DNA from: Muribaculaceae bacterium
Lineage (GTDB): Bacteria > Bacteroidota > Bacteroidia > Bacteroidales > Muribaculaceae
Direction: 5' to 3'
Length of the DNA: 64,000 nt
NCBI GenBank assembly: GCA_017505535.1
Contig: JAFVPD010000015.1
Coordinates: 1-64,000, forward strand
A program made the position numbers and the translations under genes. Under the pieces are notes generated by a model. That model was not told the origin of the DNA. It worked only from the letters and a program-made list of their open reading frames with translations, and did no database searches. Below, piece by piece: positions 44,919 to 54,766 of the stretch; within the stretch, counting starts at the first letter, position 1; the number at the start of each line of letters is the position of its first letter.

Positions 44919-45464
44919 ATGATAGTAATACACCCAACAGATTGCACAACAACCGAATTGAAGGGGCTATATGCCGGTCAAAACGATGTTGTGCTACTAA
45001 ATGAGCAATCAAGCGACAAAGAAATATGCCATGCATTGCATCATAGCCCGGCTTCAGAAACGATAATGATACTTGGCCATGGTTATGACGGAGGTCTGTT
45101 TTCGCGATTTGATGATAAGTTGCCAATGTTTGACCGCATTATTGTGGGGCATAAACATGCCTATTATCTTCGCTATCACCGAGTAATCGGGATATGGTGT
45201 TTTGCCTATGACTATGCTGTGAAAGAGAATATTCACGGGTTGTTTAGCGGTATGTTTATTTCTGAAATCGAGGAGGCTGAGGAATGGAATGTTGAGACTA
45301 CTGCAGACGAAATAAAGCGAGAGTTTGTGAAATTTGTAGAGCGATTGCGTCTATTGCTTGACGAGGAGACACCGTGGCATGAAATTCCGGAGAGATTAAG
45401 ACAAATGGACGATGTAAAATCGCCCTTGACATTGTTTAATTATAGCTCGATATATTATTACTAA
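44919..45464 (+). CDS. Hypothetical protein
   Basis: Soluble protein of 181 residues. An alpha/beta N-terminal part contains ETIMILGHGYDGGLFSRFDD, IIVGHKHAYYLRYH and IWCFAYDYAVKENIHGLFSGM, resembling a CHAT-like or caspase-fold 'GHG' strand order. The similarity is only by eye and I cannot place the family. The C-terminal half is helical and acidic. It lies 47 bp after the deoxyribosyltransferase-like gene. Confidence 0.65.
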   Translation: MIVIHPTDCTTTELKGLYAGQNDVVLLNEQSSDKEICHALHHSPASETIMILGHGYDGGLFSRFDDKLPMFDRIIVGHKHAYYLRYHRVIGIWCFAYDYAVKENIHGLFSGMFISEIEEAEEWNVETTADEIKREFVKFVERLRLLLDEETPWHEIPERLRQMDDVKSPLTLFNYSSIYYY

Positions 45465-45593
45465 ATTTCATAGTCCCAAAACATGAGACCATTTTTTATT
45501 AAATGGGTTGAGATGCATGATTAAATAAATCCAATAGTATAAAAATTACTCAAAATAAATGGGATATAAATTTAAACAATAACTAAATTATCG

Positions 45594-45601
45594 TACCTTT
45601 G
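45594..45601 (+). promoter_or_regulatory. -7 box of the pepT promoter
   Basis: TACCTTTG at 45594-45601, with TTTA 19 bp upstream (45571-45574) as an imperfect -33 element. pepT starts 43 bp downstream. Confidence 0.5.
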
Positions 45602-45644
45602 CATAAGAATTAAAACTTAACCTAAATATAGTACAGATTGCACT

Positions 45645-46865
45645 ATGAAATTAGTTGATAGATTTTTGCAGTATGTAAAGTTTGACACTCAGAGTGATGA
45701 ACTGACAAATCTGACCCCCTCTACCCCCGGCCAAATGGTATTTGCTCAACATTTGGAGAAAGAGCTACATTCGTTAGGCTTGAAAGATATAAGTCTTGAT
45801 GATAATGGATATTTGATGGCAACCCTTCCGGGTAATGTGGACCATAAAGTGCCAACAGTGGGCTTTATCGCTCATCTTGACACGTCTCCCGATATGAGTG
45901 GGCGTCATGTGAATCCTCGCATAGTGGAAAATTATGATGGAAACGACATCACATTGAATGCCGACTTGGGCATCGTATTGTCTCCATCGGAATTTCCTGA
46001 ACTATTGCACTATCAAGGTCAAGATCTCATAGTGACCGATGGAAAAACATTGCTTGGCGCAGACGATAAAGCCGGAATAGCTGAGATAATCAGTGCAGTT
46101 GAATATTTAAAGGCGCACCCCGAAATTCCTCATGGAGATATACGCATTGCATTTAATCCTGATGAAGAAATAGGCCTTGGAGCGCACAAGTTTGATGTAG
46201 AAAAATTTGGTGCTGATTGGGCCTATACAATGGACGGAGGCGAAATTGGCGAACTTGAGTATGAGAACTTCAATGCCGCTGTGGCAAAGGTGACTTTTAC
46301 CGGTCGCAATGTTCACCCGGGATATGCCAAACACAAAATGATAAATTCATTGAGAGTTGCAACACAATTTGCAATCATGTTGCCTCGATGGGAAACCCCT
46401 GAACACACCGAAGGATATGAGGGATTTTATCATTTGGTGGGAATAGAAGGAGAGGTTGAAAAAACCGTATTGACCTATATTATACGCGATCATGACCGAG
46501 ATCGTTTTGATCGTCGCAAGAAAGAGTTTGAACATCTTACTCGCAAGATTAATAAAGAATTCCCCGATTGTGCATCTCTTGAATTGAAAGATCAATACTT
46601 CAACATGCGTGAAAAAATAGAACCTGTGATGTATGTGATTGAAATCGCAGAGCAGGCAATGCGCAATGCCGAAGTTACCCCCAAAGTAGTGCCTATCAGA
46701 GGTGGTACTGATGGCGCCCAATTGTCGTTCAAAGGTCTTCCATGCCCTAATATCTTTGCCGGAGGGTTGAATTTCCACGGACGATATGAATTTGTCCCCA
46801 TTAAGTCAATGGAGAAAGCGATGCAAGTGATTGTTGAAATTGCGCGCTTGGTAGCTCAACGATAA
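45645..46865 (+). CDS. pepT: Peptidase T (tripeptide aminopeptidase)
   Basis: Cytoplasmic dizinc aminopeptidase (M20B) of 406 residues that releases the N-terminal residue of tripeptides. Metal and catalytic motifs are [11 protein letters not shown] (His/Asp), [15 protein letters not shown] (bridging Asp), [15 protein letters not shown] (catalytic Glu then metal Glu), [15 protein letters not shown] and the late [20 protein letters not shown]. The length is normal. It begins a plus-strand run through miaA. Confidence 0.96.
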   Translation: MKLVDRFLQYVKFDTQSDELTNLTPSTPGQMVFAQHLEKELHSLGLKDISLDDNGYLMATLPGNVDHKVPTVGFIAHLDTSPDMSGRHVNPRIVENYDGNDITLNADLGIVLSPSEFPELLHYQGQDLIVTDGKTLLGADDKAGIAEIISAVEYLKAHPEIPHGDIRIAFNPDEEIGLGAHKFDVEKFGADWAYTMDGGEIGELEYENFNAAVAKVTFTGRNVHPGYAKHKMINSLRVATQFAIMLPRWETPEHTEGYEGFYHLVGIEGEVEKTVLTYIIRDHDRDRFDRRKKEFEHLTRKINKEFPDCASLELKDQYFNMREKIEPVMYVIEIAEQAMRNAEVTPKVVPIRGGTDGAQLSFKGLPCPNIFAGGLNFHGRYEFVPIKSMEKAMQVIVEIARLVAQR

Positions 46866-46880
46866 AACATAAAAAAAGAT

Positions 46881-47786
46881 ATGTCTCAGAACAATTCTGA
46901 GTCCACGTTAATAGTTATTACCGGGCCAACAGGCTCCGGTAAAACTTCTTTATCGTTATCGGTAGCAAAAAAATTGAATTGTCACATTTTGTCGGCCGAT
47001 TCACGACAACTCTATCGCGATATCCCAATAGGAACGGCAGCCCCAACGATTGAAGAATTGCAAGAGGCTCCGCATCATTTTGTGGGGACACTTGGCCTTG
47101 AAGATTATTATAGTGCGGCACAATATGAAAGCGATGCATTGAACCTTCTTGGGCAATTATGGCAAGAAAATCGTTATGCCTTGATGTGTGGAGGGTCAAT
47201 GATGTATGTTGATGCTGTTTGCCGAGGTATAGATGAACTGCCAACAATTAGTGCGGCAATTCGAGAAAAGGCAATGGCAATTTATGAAGAAGGAGGGTTG
47301 TCATTGCTTCAAAAGACATTGCAAAGGCTTGATCCGGAATATTATGGGATTGTAGATAAAAATAATCATAAGCGACTTGTACATGCCATTGAAATAATCA
47401 TGGAAGCCGGAGTCCCTTATTCATCATTGCGCACCGGAGAGGTGAAGCAACGAGATTTTCGCATCGTTAAAGTTGCCATCAATTATGAGCGGGAACAATT
47501 GTTTGATCGCATAAACCGGCGAGTGGATAAAATGATTGCCGAAGGACTTGAAGAGGAAGCTCGGAGGGTGTATCATTTAAGACATCTAAATTCGCTAAAT
47601 ACGGTGGGTTATAAAGAGATGTTTGCATACTTTGATGGTACGATGGATTATGAAACGGCTATAGCCAGAATTGCAAAAAACACTCGTGTCTATGCCAAGA
47701 AGCAACTCACTTGGTTGAAAAAAGACCCAACAATACATTTTTTGAATCCGTCAACTGCGTTTGAAGAACTCATGGCATTAATTTAA
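46881..47786 (+). CDS. miaA: tRNA dimethylallyltransferase
   Basis: Transfers a dimethylallyl group to A37 of tRNAs that read codons beginning with U. The N-terminal P-loop is ITGPTGSGKTSLSL; SADSRQLYRDIPIGTAAPT is the tRNA/substrate-binding block; MCGGSMMYVDAVCRGIDELP and the C-terminal LNTVGYKEMFAYFDG and RVYAKKQLTWLKKD are family hallmarks. It has 301 residues, 15 bp after pepT. Confidence 0.96.
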   Translation: MSQNNSESTLIVITGPTGSGKTSLSLSVAKKLNCHILSADSRQLYRDIPIGTAAPTIEELQEAPHHFVGTLGLEDYYSAAQYESDALNLLGQLWQENRYALMCGGSMMYVDAVCRGIDELPTISAAIREKAMAIYEEGGLSLLQKTLQRLDPEYYGIVDKNNHKRLVHAIEIIMEAGVPYSSLRTGEVKQRDFRIVKVAINYEREQLFDRINRRVDKMIAEGLEEEARRVYHLRHLNSLNTVGYKEMFAYFDGTMDYETAIARIAKNTRVYAKKQLTWLKKDPTIHFLNPSTAFEELMALI

Positions 47787-47793
47787 ATTGGTT

Positions 47794-48642
47794 ATGGCTG
47801 ATAATTATTTAGAAAAAAAGATGGAGGAGCATCGTAGCGGTAAAAATAATAAACCGGTAAAGCGTTGCACTCCCACCGGGACAAAACCTGGAACAATTAA
47901 TGTGAAATTTCCACAACGTAGAGTATTTGTGACCGGTGGCGCAAAAGGAATAGGTCGAGCCATAGTTGAAGCATTTCGTCGAGCCGACTGCAAAGTGGCT
48001 TTTTGCGATATCGATACAAAAGCCGGAACCGCAACAGCACAAGCAACAGGTTCACAATTTCACCCAATCGATGTGTCAGATGTTGATGCTCTTGAAAAAT
48101 GCATGACTCGCATCATTGAAGCCTGGGGCGATATAGATGTAGTGGTAAATAATGTTGGAATTGGAAATTTCAAGCCTTTAACCGAGATGACGGTTGAGGA
48201 GTTTGATTATGTGATGTCGGTAAATTTGCGGCCGGTGTTTATCACCGCACGTCGATTGGCATTGCATCGTCAGAGTCTTGAAGCGCCCAACACCTATGGT
48301 CGCATTATAAATATTTGCTCGACGAGATACATGATGAGTGAGCCGGGAACCGAAGCTTATGCAGCGTCAAAAGGAGGAGTCGCATCAATAACACATGCGT
48401 TGATGGCCTCATTGTCCCCGTTGGGTATCACGGTAAATGCCATCTCTCCCGGTTGGATTGAAACCGGAAAATATGAAGAATTGAGCGAGGCCGATCATCT
48501 TCAACACCCATCGCGTCGAGTAGGACAGGTTTCTGATATAGCTCGTGCGTGTATGTTTTTGGCGTTGCCGGAGAATGATTTTATCAACGGGGAAAACATT
48601 GTGATTGATGGAGGAATGACCCGCAAGATGATTTATGTTTAG
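47794..48642 (+). CDS. Short-chain dehydrogenase/reductase
   Basis: NAD(P)-dependent oxidoreductase of 282 residues. The start is the ATG at 47794, 7 bp after miaA, rather than a TTG at 47788. A polar tail of about 40 residues precedes the Rossmann motif VTGGAKGIGRAI; then come VVNNVGIGNF (NNxG), a catalytic Ser region INICSTRYMM, the YAASKGG Tyr/Lys pair and PGWIETGKYEE. The substrate cannot be told from sequence. Its end overlaps the next gene by 8 bp. Confidence 0.88.
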   Translation: MADNYLEKKMEEHRSGKNNKPVKRCTPTGTKPGTINVKFPQRRVFVTGGAKGIGRAIVEAFRRADCKVAFCDIDTKAGTATAQATGSQFHPIDVSDVDALEKCMTRIIEAWGDIDVVVNNVGIGNFKPLTEMTVEEFDYVMSVNLRPVFITARRLALHRQSLEAPNTYGRIINICSTRYMMSEPGTEAYAASKGGVASITHALMASLSPLGITVNAISPGWIETGKYEELSEADHLQHPSRRVGQVSDIARACMFLALPENDFINGENIVIDGGMTRKMIYV

Positions 48643-49591
48643 TGGCGTGAAAAATCAGAAAAGTGTAATCTCCCACAAAACAGGAGTGGGACATTTGGCA
48701 TGTTTTATCGCTTATGCCATATTTGGTTTCAATATCATTGTGTGCAAAGACTTGACCAAATGCGGTGAAATATCTCCTATGGCCTTGTTTTGCTTGAGGT
48801 CGATAGGTGCTGGTGCTATATTTTGGATAATAGGGTTGTTTATGCCTTCTGAGCATATTGAGCGAAGAGATTATGTGAAGATATTTTTTGCTTCGGTATT
48901 GGGATTTTTTCTTACTCAAATTACATTTTTGATGGCAATATCAGATATAACTCCAATGGATTGCTCAATTGTGAGTTCGTTGTCACCAATTTATACGATG
49001 ATTATTGCCGCAATAGTGCTTCACGAGCCCATCACAATAAAAAAGGCAGGAGGCGTTGCTCTGAGCTTATGTGGAATAATATATCTGATACTTAATAGTG
49101 TAGGGAGTGGCGATGGAGTAACCCAAACAGGAGTAGGGGGACTTGTGCTGATGATTCTCAACTCGTTGTGTTTTTCGTGCTACCTTGGAATTTTTAAGCC
49201 TACGATAACAAAGTATTCGGTGGTCACTTTCATGAAATGGATATTTTTGTTCTCTACCATAATGTCATTGCCATTTGCTGTTGGGGAAGTTGTTGCGATT
49301 GATTATCGATCGTTGCCGTCAACATTTGTGGCCGAATTGGCGTTCCTCATAGTGTGTTCAACCTTCATAACCTATTTGCTGATTCCGATAGCGCAAAAAC
49401 ATATTCGCCCGACATTGGTGAGCATGTATTCCTACGTGCAACCCATAATTGCAATTGCGGTGAGTATAAGTATCGGCATGGATACTTTGACATGGCAAAA
49501 GGTATTGGCCGCGGTCACTGTTTTTGGTGGGGTTGTGCTTGTAAGTTATAGCCGAAGTGCAAAAGATAGTCCTCTTCCCCCACGCAAGTGA
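48635..49591 (+). CDS. EamA/DMT-family transporter
   Basis: Inner-membrane protein of 318 residues with ten hydrophobic helices arranged as two EamA repeats. The first is marked by ACFIAYAIFGFNIIVCKDL, the second by LVLMILNSLCFSCYLGIFKP. Conserved spots include SSLSPIYTMIIAAIVLHEPIT and MYSYVQPIIAIAVSISIG, the end-of-repeat signature. It is expected to export small metabolites. The start overlaps the SDR gene. Confidence 0.88.
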   Translation: MFSGVKNQKSVISHKTGVGHLACFIAYAIFGFNIIVCKDLTKCGEISPMALFCLRSIGAGAIFWIIGLFMPSEHIERRDYVKIFFASVLGFFLTQITFLMAISDITPMDCSIVSSLSPIYTMIIAAIVLHEPITIKKAGGVALSLCGIIYLILNSVGSGDGVTQTGVGGLVLMILNSLCFSCYLGIFKPTITKYSVVTFMKWIFLFSTIMSLPFAVGEVVAIDYRSLPSTFVAELAFLIVCSTFITYLLIPIAQKHIRPTLVSMYSYVQPIIAIAVSISIGMDTLTWQKVLAAVTVFGGVVLVSYSRSAKDSPLPPRK

Positions 49592-49595
49592 ATTT

Positions 49596-49784
49596 CTACG
49601 GCAATTCTTTGTTGCGGTGTTTTATTTTGCGCGAATAATTTTTCTTTGATTTATGAATGCGATTGAAGGAGTGAAATCCATGACCTAAAATTTCACGCTC
49701 AGCCTCTCTGTTACCACGTTTAATCGCTCTGATGTAGTCATCAAATGATGCTTTTGTTTTGGTCGTGTGTTTGTGCGTTTTCAT
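49596..49784 (-). CDS. Small conserved Bacteroidales basic protein
   Basis: Protein of 62 residues, strongly basic (KASFDDYIRAIKRGNREAER, then a Lys/Arg-rich tail RIHKSKKNYSRKIKHRNK). The core ASFDDYIRAIKRG...RE is one I recognise from other Bacteroidales genomes, which supports a real gene. Function unknown; nucleic-acid binding is a guess from charge. It is convergent with the transporter gene and nearly abuts it. Confidence 0.65.
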   Translation of the reverse strand: MKTHKHTTKTKASFDDYIRAIKRGNREAEREILGHGFHSFNRIHKSKKNYSRKIKHRNKELP

Positions 49785-49861
49785 GAAAAAAATAAAAAAT
49801 AGTGTGTAATATAGAATTTATTTGTAAATTTACTAAAAATATAAGTAATATCCAAATAATT

Positions 49862-50983
49862 ATGCACAATCACATTGAAATAATCACAACTCAACAAGCC
49901 GCCGAATTGGTGTCGCACGGAGGCGTTATTAGTCACCATGCATTTCAATGTGTGGATTTTCGAGCCATTGATGCAGCGGCTTTGGCCGATGTAACATTCA
50001 AGGATTGTATATTTATGGGATGTAGGTTCAGCCCCGATATGCGCATTCGCCTTGATGAATCAAACACGGCATTAACGTCGTTGCCGGTGCCATATAGTGT
50101 TTTTCGCACAACGTTGTATGATGCATCAACGTTATATAGTGGATATGATTATAATTGCCCGTCAACAATAGCAGAGAGCTATGACTACAAAATATATCAA
50201 CACTATCTCAAAACAGGGAAGCGAGCAACTGATGTGGCCGAAACGCTTGCGCGCACATTGCACGATCATTCTATGAGTGATGCGTTGCATGAATTTTTGT
50301 CGAGCTATAAAGATGAAGATATAGTGGCAATAATGGGCGGTCATGCAATGTTGCGTACCGACGATGTGTATAGGCAAGTGGTGGAAATAGCAAAGTCATT
50401 GACTGAGCAAGGAAAACTAATGACAACCGGAGGTGGCCCCGGAGCAATGGAGGCAACTCATTTGGGTGCATGGTTGGCCGGTCGCACAAATTCGGAGGTT
50501 GATGAAGCGTTGACGATATTAAAACGTTATCCATCATTCACCGATAAGGGTTGGTTGTCGTCGGCATTTGAGGTGATGAAACGATTTCCGCAAAATGAGT
50601 TTCAAAGTGTTGGTATTCCAACATGGTTGTATGGCCATGAACCGGCAACACCCTTTGCCACTCACATAGCCAAATATTTTGAAAACTCGTTGCGAGAAGA
50701 TGGTTTATTGACAATAGCCAAAGGTGGCGTGATTTACACCCCGGGAAGTGCAGGAACGATGCAAGAGATTTTTCAAGATGCGGTGCAAAATCATTATTTG
50801 ACAGTCGAGTATGCAAGCCCCATGGCGTTTTTAGACATAGATTATTGGACCAATGAATTGCCGGTATATCCTATGCTTGAAGAGTTGCAAAACAGAGGTC
50901 GCTATCGTAATTTGTTGCTATCAATATCAGATGATGTTACCGATATAGTACAGACAATCTTGGATTTTAATCCTAAAAATTAA
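49862..50983 (+). CDS. LOG-family nucleotide nucleosidase-like protein
   Basis: Protein of 373 residues starting MHNHIEIITTQQAAEL. The first 130 residues form an N-terminal domain, followed by the LOG/lysine-decarboxylase-like Rossmann domain with IVAIMGGHAMLR, MTTGGGPGAMEATHLGAWLAG and the PGSAGTMQEIFQDAV motif (PGGxGTxxE type). Such proteins split nucleoside 5'-monophosphates into base and ribose phosphate (LOG or PpnN type). I use the ATG at 49862; an upstream in-frame start at 49802 adds a low-complexity stretch. Confidence 0.83.
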   Translation: MHNHIEIITTQQAAELVSHGGVISHHAFQCVDFRAIDAAALADVTFKDCIFMGCRFSPDMRIRLDESNTALTSLPVPYSVFRTTLYDASTLYSGYDYNCPSTIAESYDYKIYQHYLKTGKRATDVAETLARTLHDHSMSDALHEFLSSYKDEDIVAIMGGHAMLRTDDVYRQVVEIAKSLTEQGKLMTTGGGPGAMEATHLGAWLAGRTNSEVDEALTILKRYPSFTDKGWLSSAFEVMKRFPQNEFQSVGIPTWLYGHEPATPFATHIAKYFENSLREDGLLTIAKGGVIYTPGSAGTMQEIFQDAVQNHYLTVEYASPMAFLDIDYWTNELPVYPMLEELQNRGRYRNLLLSISDDVTDIVQTILDFNPKN

Positions 50984-51046
50984 AAGCAAACACATAAAGA
51001 ATACCACATTGAAGAAGAGGATAACAAATTTAAACCGAAGAAATCT

Positions 51047-52915
51047 ATGAAAGAAAAAGATTACCAATCATTAATCAATGAACGCGCAAATAATTTGTTT
51101 GAAGTTATGCGCTTGCGAGTGTCAGAAGCCGATATGATTCGTATTCAAGATGCATTTAATCTTGCATTGGAAGCACACGCCCCTCAACGTCGTAAATCGG
51201 GCGAACCCTATATTTTCCACCCGATTGCTGTGGCAACAATAGTCGCAAAGGAATTGGAACTTGGCGCAAATCCTGTAATTGCAGCATTGTTACATGATGT
51301 AGTAGAGGATACATCTCACACTCTTGAGGATATTAAGCGCCAATTTGGCGATGATGTGGAGTTTCTTGTAAAAGTTGTGACCAAACAAAAAAAGGAACGT
51401 TACGAGCGTTCAAAACAGGTGGATAATTATCGCCAAATACTTGATTCGGTCAAATATGACATTCGTGCGTTGTTGGTGAAACTTGCCGACCGTCTTCATA
51501 ACATGCGTACACTGAGCAGCATGCGCCCCGATAAACAAATGAAAATTGCGGGGGAGACCGACTATTTTTATGCTCCGTTGGCTAATCGCTTGGGATTGTA
51601 TCATGTTAAAAGCGAATTGGAAAATTTGTCGTTCAGGTATCGTTGTCCACAAGAATTTGCTACGATTGATAAACTCTTGAGAGATGAAGAGGCACGAATT
51701 GGCGATTATTTAACTTCGTTCACTTCTGAAATAGGCAATGCGTTGCGAGCTCATGGAATTGAGGCGCGCACCGAGGTGAGATATCGCACGCCATATAGTG
51801 TATGGCGCAAAATGCATCAAAATAATTGTGACTTTTCACATGTGACAGGTCGTCATTATATCCGCATCATATTCCCCGATGATATGAAGTGGTCGGAGAA
51901 AGATGTGAGTTTGAAAATATATTCGGTGTTGACCGATACGTTTAAGGAACGCCCCGGGAGTCTCACAAATTATATTAATGCTCCCAAAGAAAACGGATAT
52001 CAGAGTTTTCATGTAAAACTTTTGAGCCATCAAGGAGAGTGGGAAGAAGTTCACATTTCGTCGGAACGCATGGTGCGTAATTCTCGATTGGGTTGCGCTG
52101 CAGAGCGTAAGGAGGAAAATGTTGTGGAATGGATTGCAAAGTTTAAGTCAATTCTTAAAGAGGTCAATTTCCATGATTCGTTGGTTGATTATATGGATAG
52201 TGTCACCATAACGTTTCATCATGATGATATAATGGTGTTCACTCCCAAAGGTCAAGGTATCATATTGCCAAAAAATGCGACCGCTCTTGACTTTGCATTT
52301 GAAATTCACGATTGGTTGGGCCAGCATGCTCAGTATGCTCGCATAAATGGACATCTGGCATCGGTTAAGACACAATTGCATCGTGGCGATTGTGTGGAAA
52401 TTGGCGCAAAAGAGTCAATCAGTCCAAAACCCGATTGGTTGGAGCATGTGTCAACCTATAAGGCCTATCGTTTCTTGCGGTCCTATTTCAGCAAACTTCC
52501 CGTTCCGAAATATAAATTGTGCCCCAACTGTTCTCCCATTCCGGGCGAAGAGGTTGTCGGGTTTAAATCGTCCGATGGCGAAGTGACATTGCACCGTCGC
52601 GATTGTAATGCGGCAATACGTCAAGCATCGCAAGACGGAGACTCAATTATTGATGTGACATTTGATGAAGATGCTGAATTCTTGTATAATGTAACAATCT
52701 GTATAACAGGAATTGACCGATATCATTTGTTGCAAGATGTAATTGAATGCATCACGTCGCAGCAGCTTTCAATAAATAGTCTCAAAACATCGACCGTCGA
52801 TTGTATTGCAACGTGCACAATTGACTTTGCTGTGCATTCGGCATGTGAGTTGCAATTGACTATTGATAAGTTATATGCGATAGAAGGAATTGACCACGTT
52901 CAACGTGAGAGATAA
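51047..52915 (+). CDS. RelA/SpoT-family (p)ppGpp hydrolase with altered synthetase motif
   Basis: Stringent-response protein of 622 residues, shorter than the usual 730. The N-terminal HD hydrolase domain looks intact: RRKSGEPYIFHP, LLHDVVEDT (HDxxED at 83-88) and KLADRLHNMRTL. The synthetase domain (about 240-345) keeps YSVWRKM and PKENGYQSFH. However, where active enzymes have a catalytic Asp in FDLxAIR, the sequence reads TGRHYIR by eye alignment, and EIQIRT is EVHISS. A TGS domain (VFTPKGQGIILPKNATALDFAFEIH), a CPNCSPIPG zinc finger-like region and a C-terminal ACT domain follow. I infer a hydrolase-dominant paralogue. Confidence 0.9.
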   Translation: MKEKDYQSLINERANNLFEVMRLRVSEADMIRIQDAFNLALEAHAPQRRKSGEPYIFHPIAVATIVAKELELGANPVIAALLHDVVEDTSHTLEDIKRQFGDDVEFLVKVVTKQKKERYERSKQVDNYRQILDSVKYDIRALLVKLADRLHNMRTLSSMRPDKQMKIAGETDYFYAPLANRLGLYHVKSELENLSFRYRCPQEFATIDKLLRDEEARIGDYLTSFTSEIGNALRAHGIEARTEVRYRTPYSVWRKMHQNNCDFSHVTGRHYIRIIFPDDMKWSEKDVSLKIYSVLTDTFKERPGSLTNYINAPKENGYQSFHVKLLSHQGEWEEVHISSERMVRNSRLGCAAERKEENVVEWIAKFKSILKEVNFHDSLVDYMDSVTITFHHDDIMVFTPKGQGIILPKNATALDFAFEIHDWLGQHAQYARINGHLASVKTQLHRGDCVEIGAKESISPKPDWLEHVSTYKAYRFLRSYFSKLPVPKYKLCPNCSPIPGEEVVGFKSSDGEVTLHRRDCNAAIRQASQDGDSIIDVTFDEDAEFLYNVTICITGIDRYHLLQDVIECITSQQLSINSLKTSTVDCIATCTIDFAVHSACELQLTIDKLYAIEGIDHVQRER

Positions 52916-52942
52916 CAAATGTTTAGACAAATAAATTGAATT

Positions 52943-53497
52943 ATGGTAGATACAGAATATTTAGATAAATTTGAAACACAGCTCTTGGAGCAATTATTGA
53001 AATTGTGTACACAATATAAAATGCTTGGCGGAGTATTGCTTGGCACAGAGGATATCGACAATCATTGGAAACAGATGGCTCCGGAATATATGGTTGATGC
53101 TGTGCCTGAAATACAGAATTATCCAACCGTGTCGGTATCATGGGCTGGATACTTAGGAATGGCTGTCGCTATGGGCTGGGATTCAGATTGGGAGATGTAT
53201 CAAACATTTGGATACAAGCAATATTATGGATCAAGAGGTTTTGATGATATGGACGAAAATATTCTGTATAATATGTTGCATGTAGAAGCTAATAGTGAAG
53301 AAGCTCAAAAGATTGAATCGATATTGCGTAGATGTGGGGAGACTGCTGTAACGTTGATAAGACGAGAGCAGATCGATCCTCAAACGCCTATGGCTTTTCA
53401 TGTGTTTGCTCGCACTTGTCGCACAATGTTTCGTATAGGTGCCGCAATTCAGTTAAACCGATTGGGATATAAGTTTGAAAAAGTATATTTAAATTAA
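52943..53497 (+). CDS. Hypothetical protein
   Basis: Soluble protein of 184 residues, mostly helical, with conserved-looking aromatic segments WAGYLGMAVAMGWDSDWEMY and HVFARTCRTMFRIGAAIQLNRLGYKFEK. I do not recognise the family. It sits 27 bp after the Rel gene and 22 bp before the PP2C gene, so it is probably part of the same signalling operon. Confidence 0.75.
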   Translation: MVDTEYLDKFETQLLEQLLKLCTQYKMLGGVLLGTEDIDNHWKQMAPEYMVDAVPEIQNYPTVSVSWAGYLGMAVAMGWDSDWEMYQTFGYKQYYGSRGFDDMDENILYNMLHVEANSEEAQKIESILRRCGETAVTLIRREQIDPQTPMAFHVFARTCRTMFRIGAAIQLNRLGYKFEKVYLN

Positions 53498-53519
53498 AAT
53501 ACATAAAGACCTTTATCAG

Positions 53520-54203
53520 ATGAAAGCTAAATTTTATACGTTTACAGAGCAAGGCCCTCGTGTCTCTAATCAAGATTATTTTAGAGTTGTGATGACCAAG
53601 GAACGCACATTGTTTATAGTGTGCGATGGGCTTGGAGGTCATGCACTAGGTGATGTCGCCAGCAGAGTTGTGGGCGATGTTTATTGTGACTATTGGTTGA
53701 ATAATCCGGAAGAATGTGATTCGGAAGACAAGGTATTCAATGCCCGAGTTTTGGCCTCAGATGCCATTGAACAACAAAAAAACACCTATGGAAATGTGGA
53801 AATGGGAACTACATTGGTGATGGCAAGCCTTGAGAACGAACAACTTATGGTGGCACATGTGGGTGACAGCCGATGCTATGTTGTGAGAGATGGAGGGCTA
53901 ATATATAGAACACGGGATCATGTGACCGACGTGAATGGCTCAACTAAATTGACAAGATGCTTTTTTACCAATCATCGAGATGCGGCATTCCCCGATATCA
54001 AGATGATTCCCGTGAAGATCGGAGACCGTTTCCTGTTATGTAGCGATGGAGTGTATAATTCAATGCCTCCGGAAATTCTACATGAACGTTTGGCCGATAA
54101 AGAAGACCCGATATCCAATGTAACCGATGCAGTAAAGTTCCTTTGTGAGAAAAATGCAAAAGACAACTATACTGCCATATTTGTGGAGATTGTTCAAGAT
54201 TGA
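53520..54203 (+). CDS. PP2C-family serine/threonine phosphatase
   Basis: Metal-dependent protein phosphatase of 227 residues. Motifs are GPRVSNQDYF (motif 1 Asp), FIVCDGLGGHALGDVAS (DGxGG), MGTTLVMASL, VAHVGDSRCYVV, LLCSDGVYNSM (SDG) and DNYTAIFVEI (DN). It removes phosphate from Ser/Thr in proteins. No cognate Hanks-type kinase is in the window. Its stop codon is 5 bp before the ATG of the next phosphatase. Confidence 0.93.
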   Translation: MKAKFYTFTEQGPRVSNQDYFRVVMTKERTLFIVCDGLGGHALGDVASRVVGDVYCDYWLNNPEECDSEDKVFNARVLASDAIEQQKNTYGNVEMGTTLVMASLENEQLMVAHVGDSRCYVVRDGGLIYRTRDHVTDVNGSTKLTRCFFTNHRDAAFPDIKMIPVKIGDRFLLCSDGVYNSMPPEILHERLADKEDPISNVTDAVKFLCEKNAKDNYTAIFVEIVQD

Positions 54204-54208
54204 GTGTT

Positions 54209-54757
54209 ATGATTGAAGAAAGTGTTTCACATAACAAACCTTCGGGTTATTCCTATTTTGTTGCTGCCGATTTTTCCGGGGTATATGCCGGTGAATATCC
54301 AATGTGGACATGGAGTGAATCTCAAGGTCGTGAAAAATTGGCGCAGTATCTGAATTTTGGGATTAGATGTTTTCTTGATTTAACCATGCCCGGAGAAATG
54401 CCTCCATATCAGCCGTATCTCCCTGCTGACGGTCATCGTTATTCTTTCCCAATAGTTAATGGAGGAATCCCCTCTGATGTGGAATCGGTAGTGAAATTAT
54501 TTCAGCAACTTGAAAAGCATCTTGTTGAAACAAATGAGCGACTATACATTCATTGTGTAGGAGGAGTTGGACGCACCGGGACCATTGTTACGTGTTATTA
54601 TATTTATTTTCATCATCTGTCGGCAAATGATGCATTGTCTAAAATGCGAAATAATTATGCCTCACATGAACGAGCTGCGTGGATGTCGGCACCTGAAACA
54701 CAATCACAACTTGACTATATATTCAAGTTTGCATCAACCTATCAAGAATTTAAGTAG
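54209..54757 (+). CDS. Dual-specificity-like protein phosphatase
   Basis: Cysteine-based phosphatase of 182 residues (from ATG 54209). The active-site P-loop is HCVGGVGRTGT (HCx5R), preceded by a fold in which FGIRCFLDLTMPGEMPPYQPY carries the general-acid region. The protein resembles DSP/PTP-like phosphatases that act on phosphotyrosine, phosphoserine or inositol phosphates. Being directly next to PP2C suggests shared regulation (inference). Confidence 0.85.
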   Translation: MIEESVSHNKPSGYSYFVAADFSGVYAGEYPMWTWSESQGREKLAQYLNFGIRCFLDLTMPGEMPPYQPYLPADGHRYSFPIVNGGIPSDVESVVKLFQQLEKHLVETNERLYIHCVGGVGRTGTIVTCYYIYFHHLSANDALSKMRNNYASHERAAWMSAPETQSQLDYIFKFASTYQEFK

Positions 54758-54766
54758 CGGGAATGA

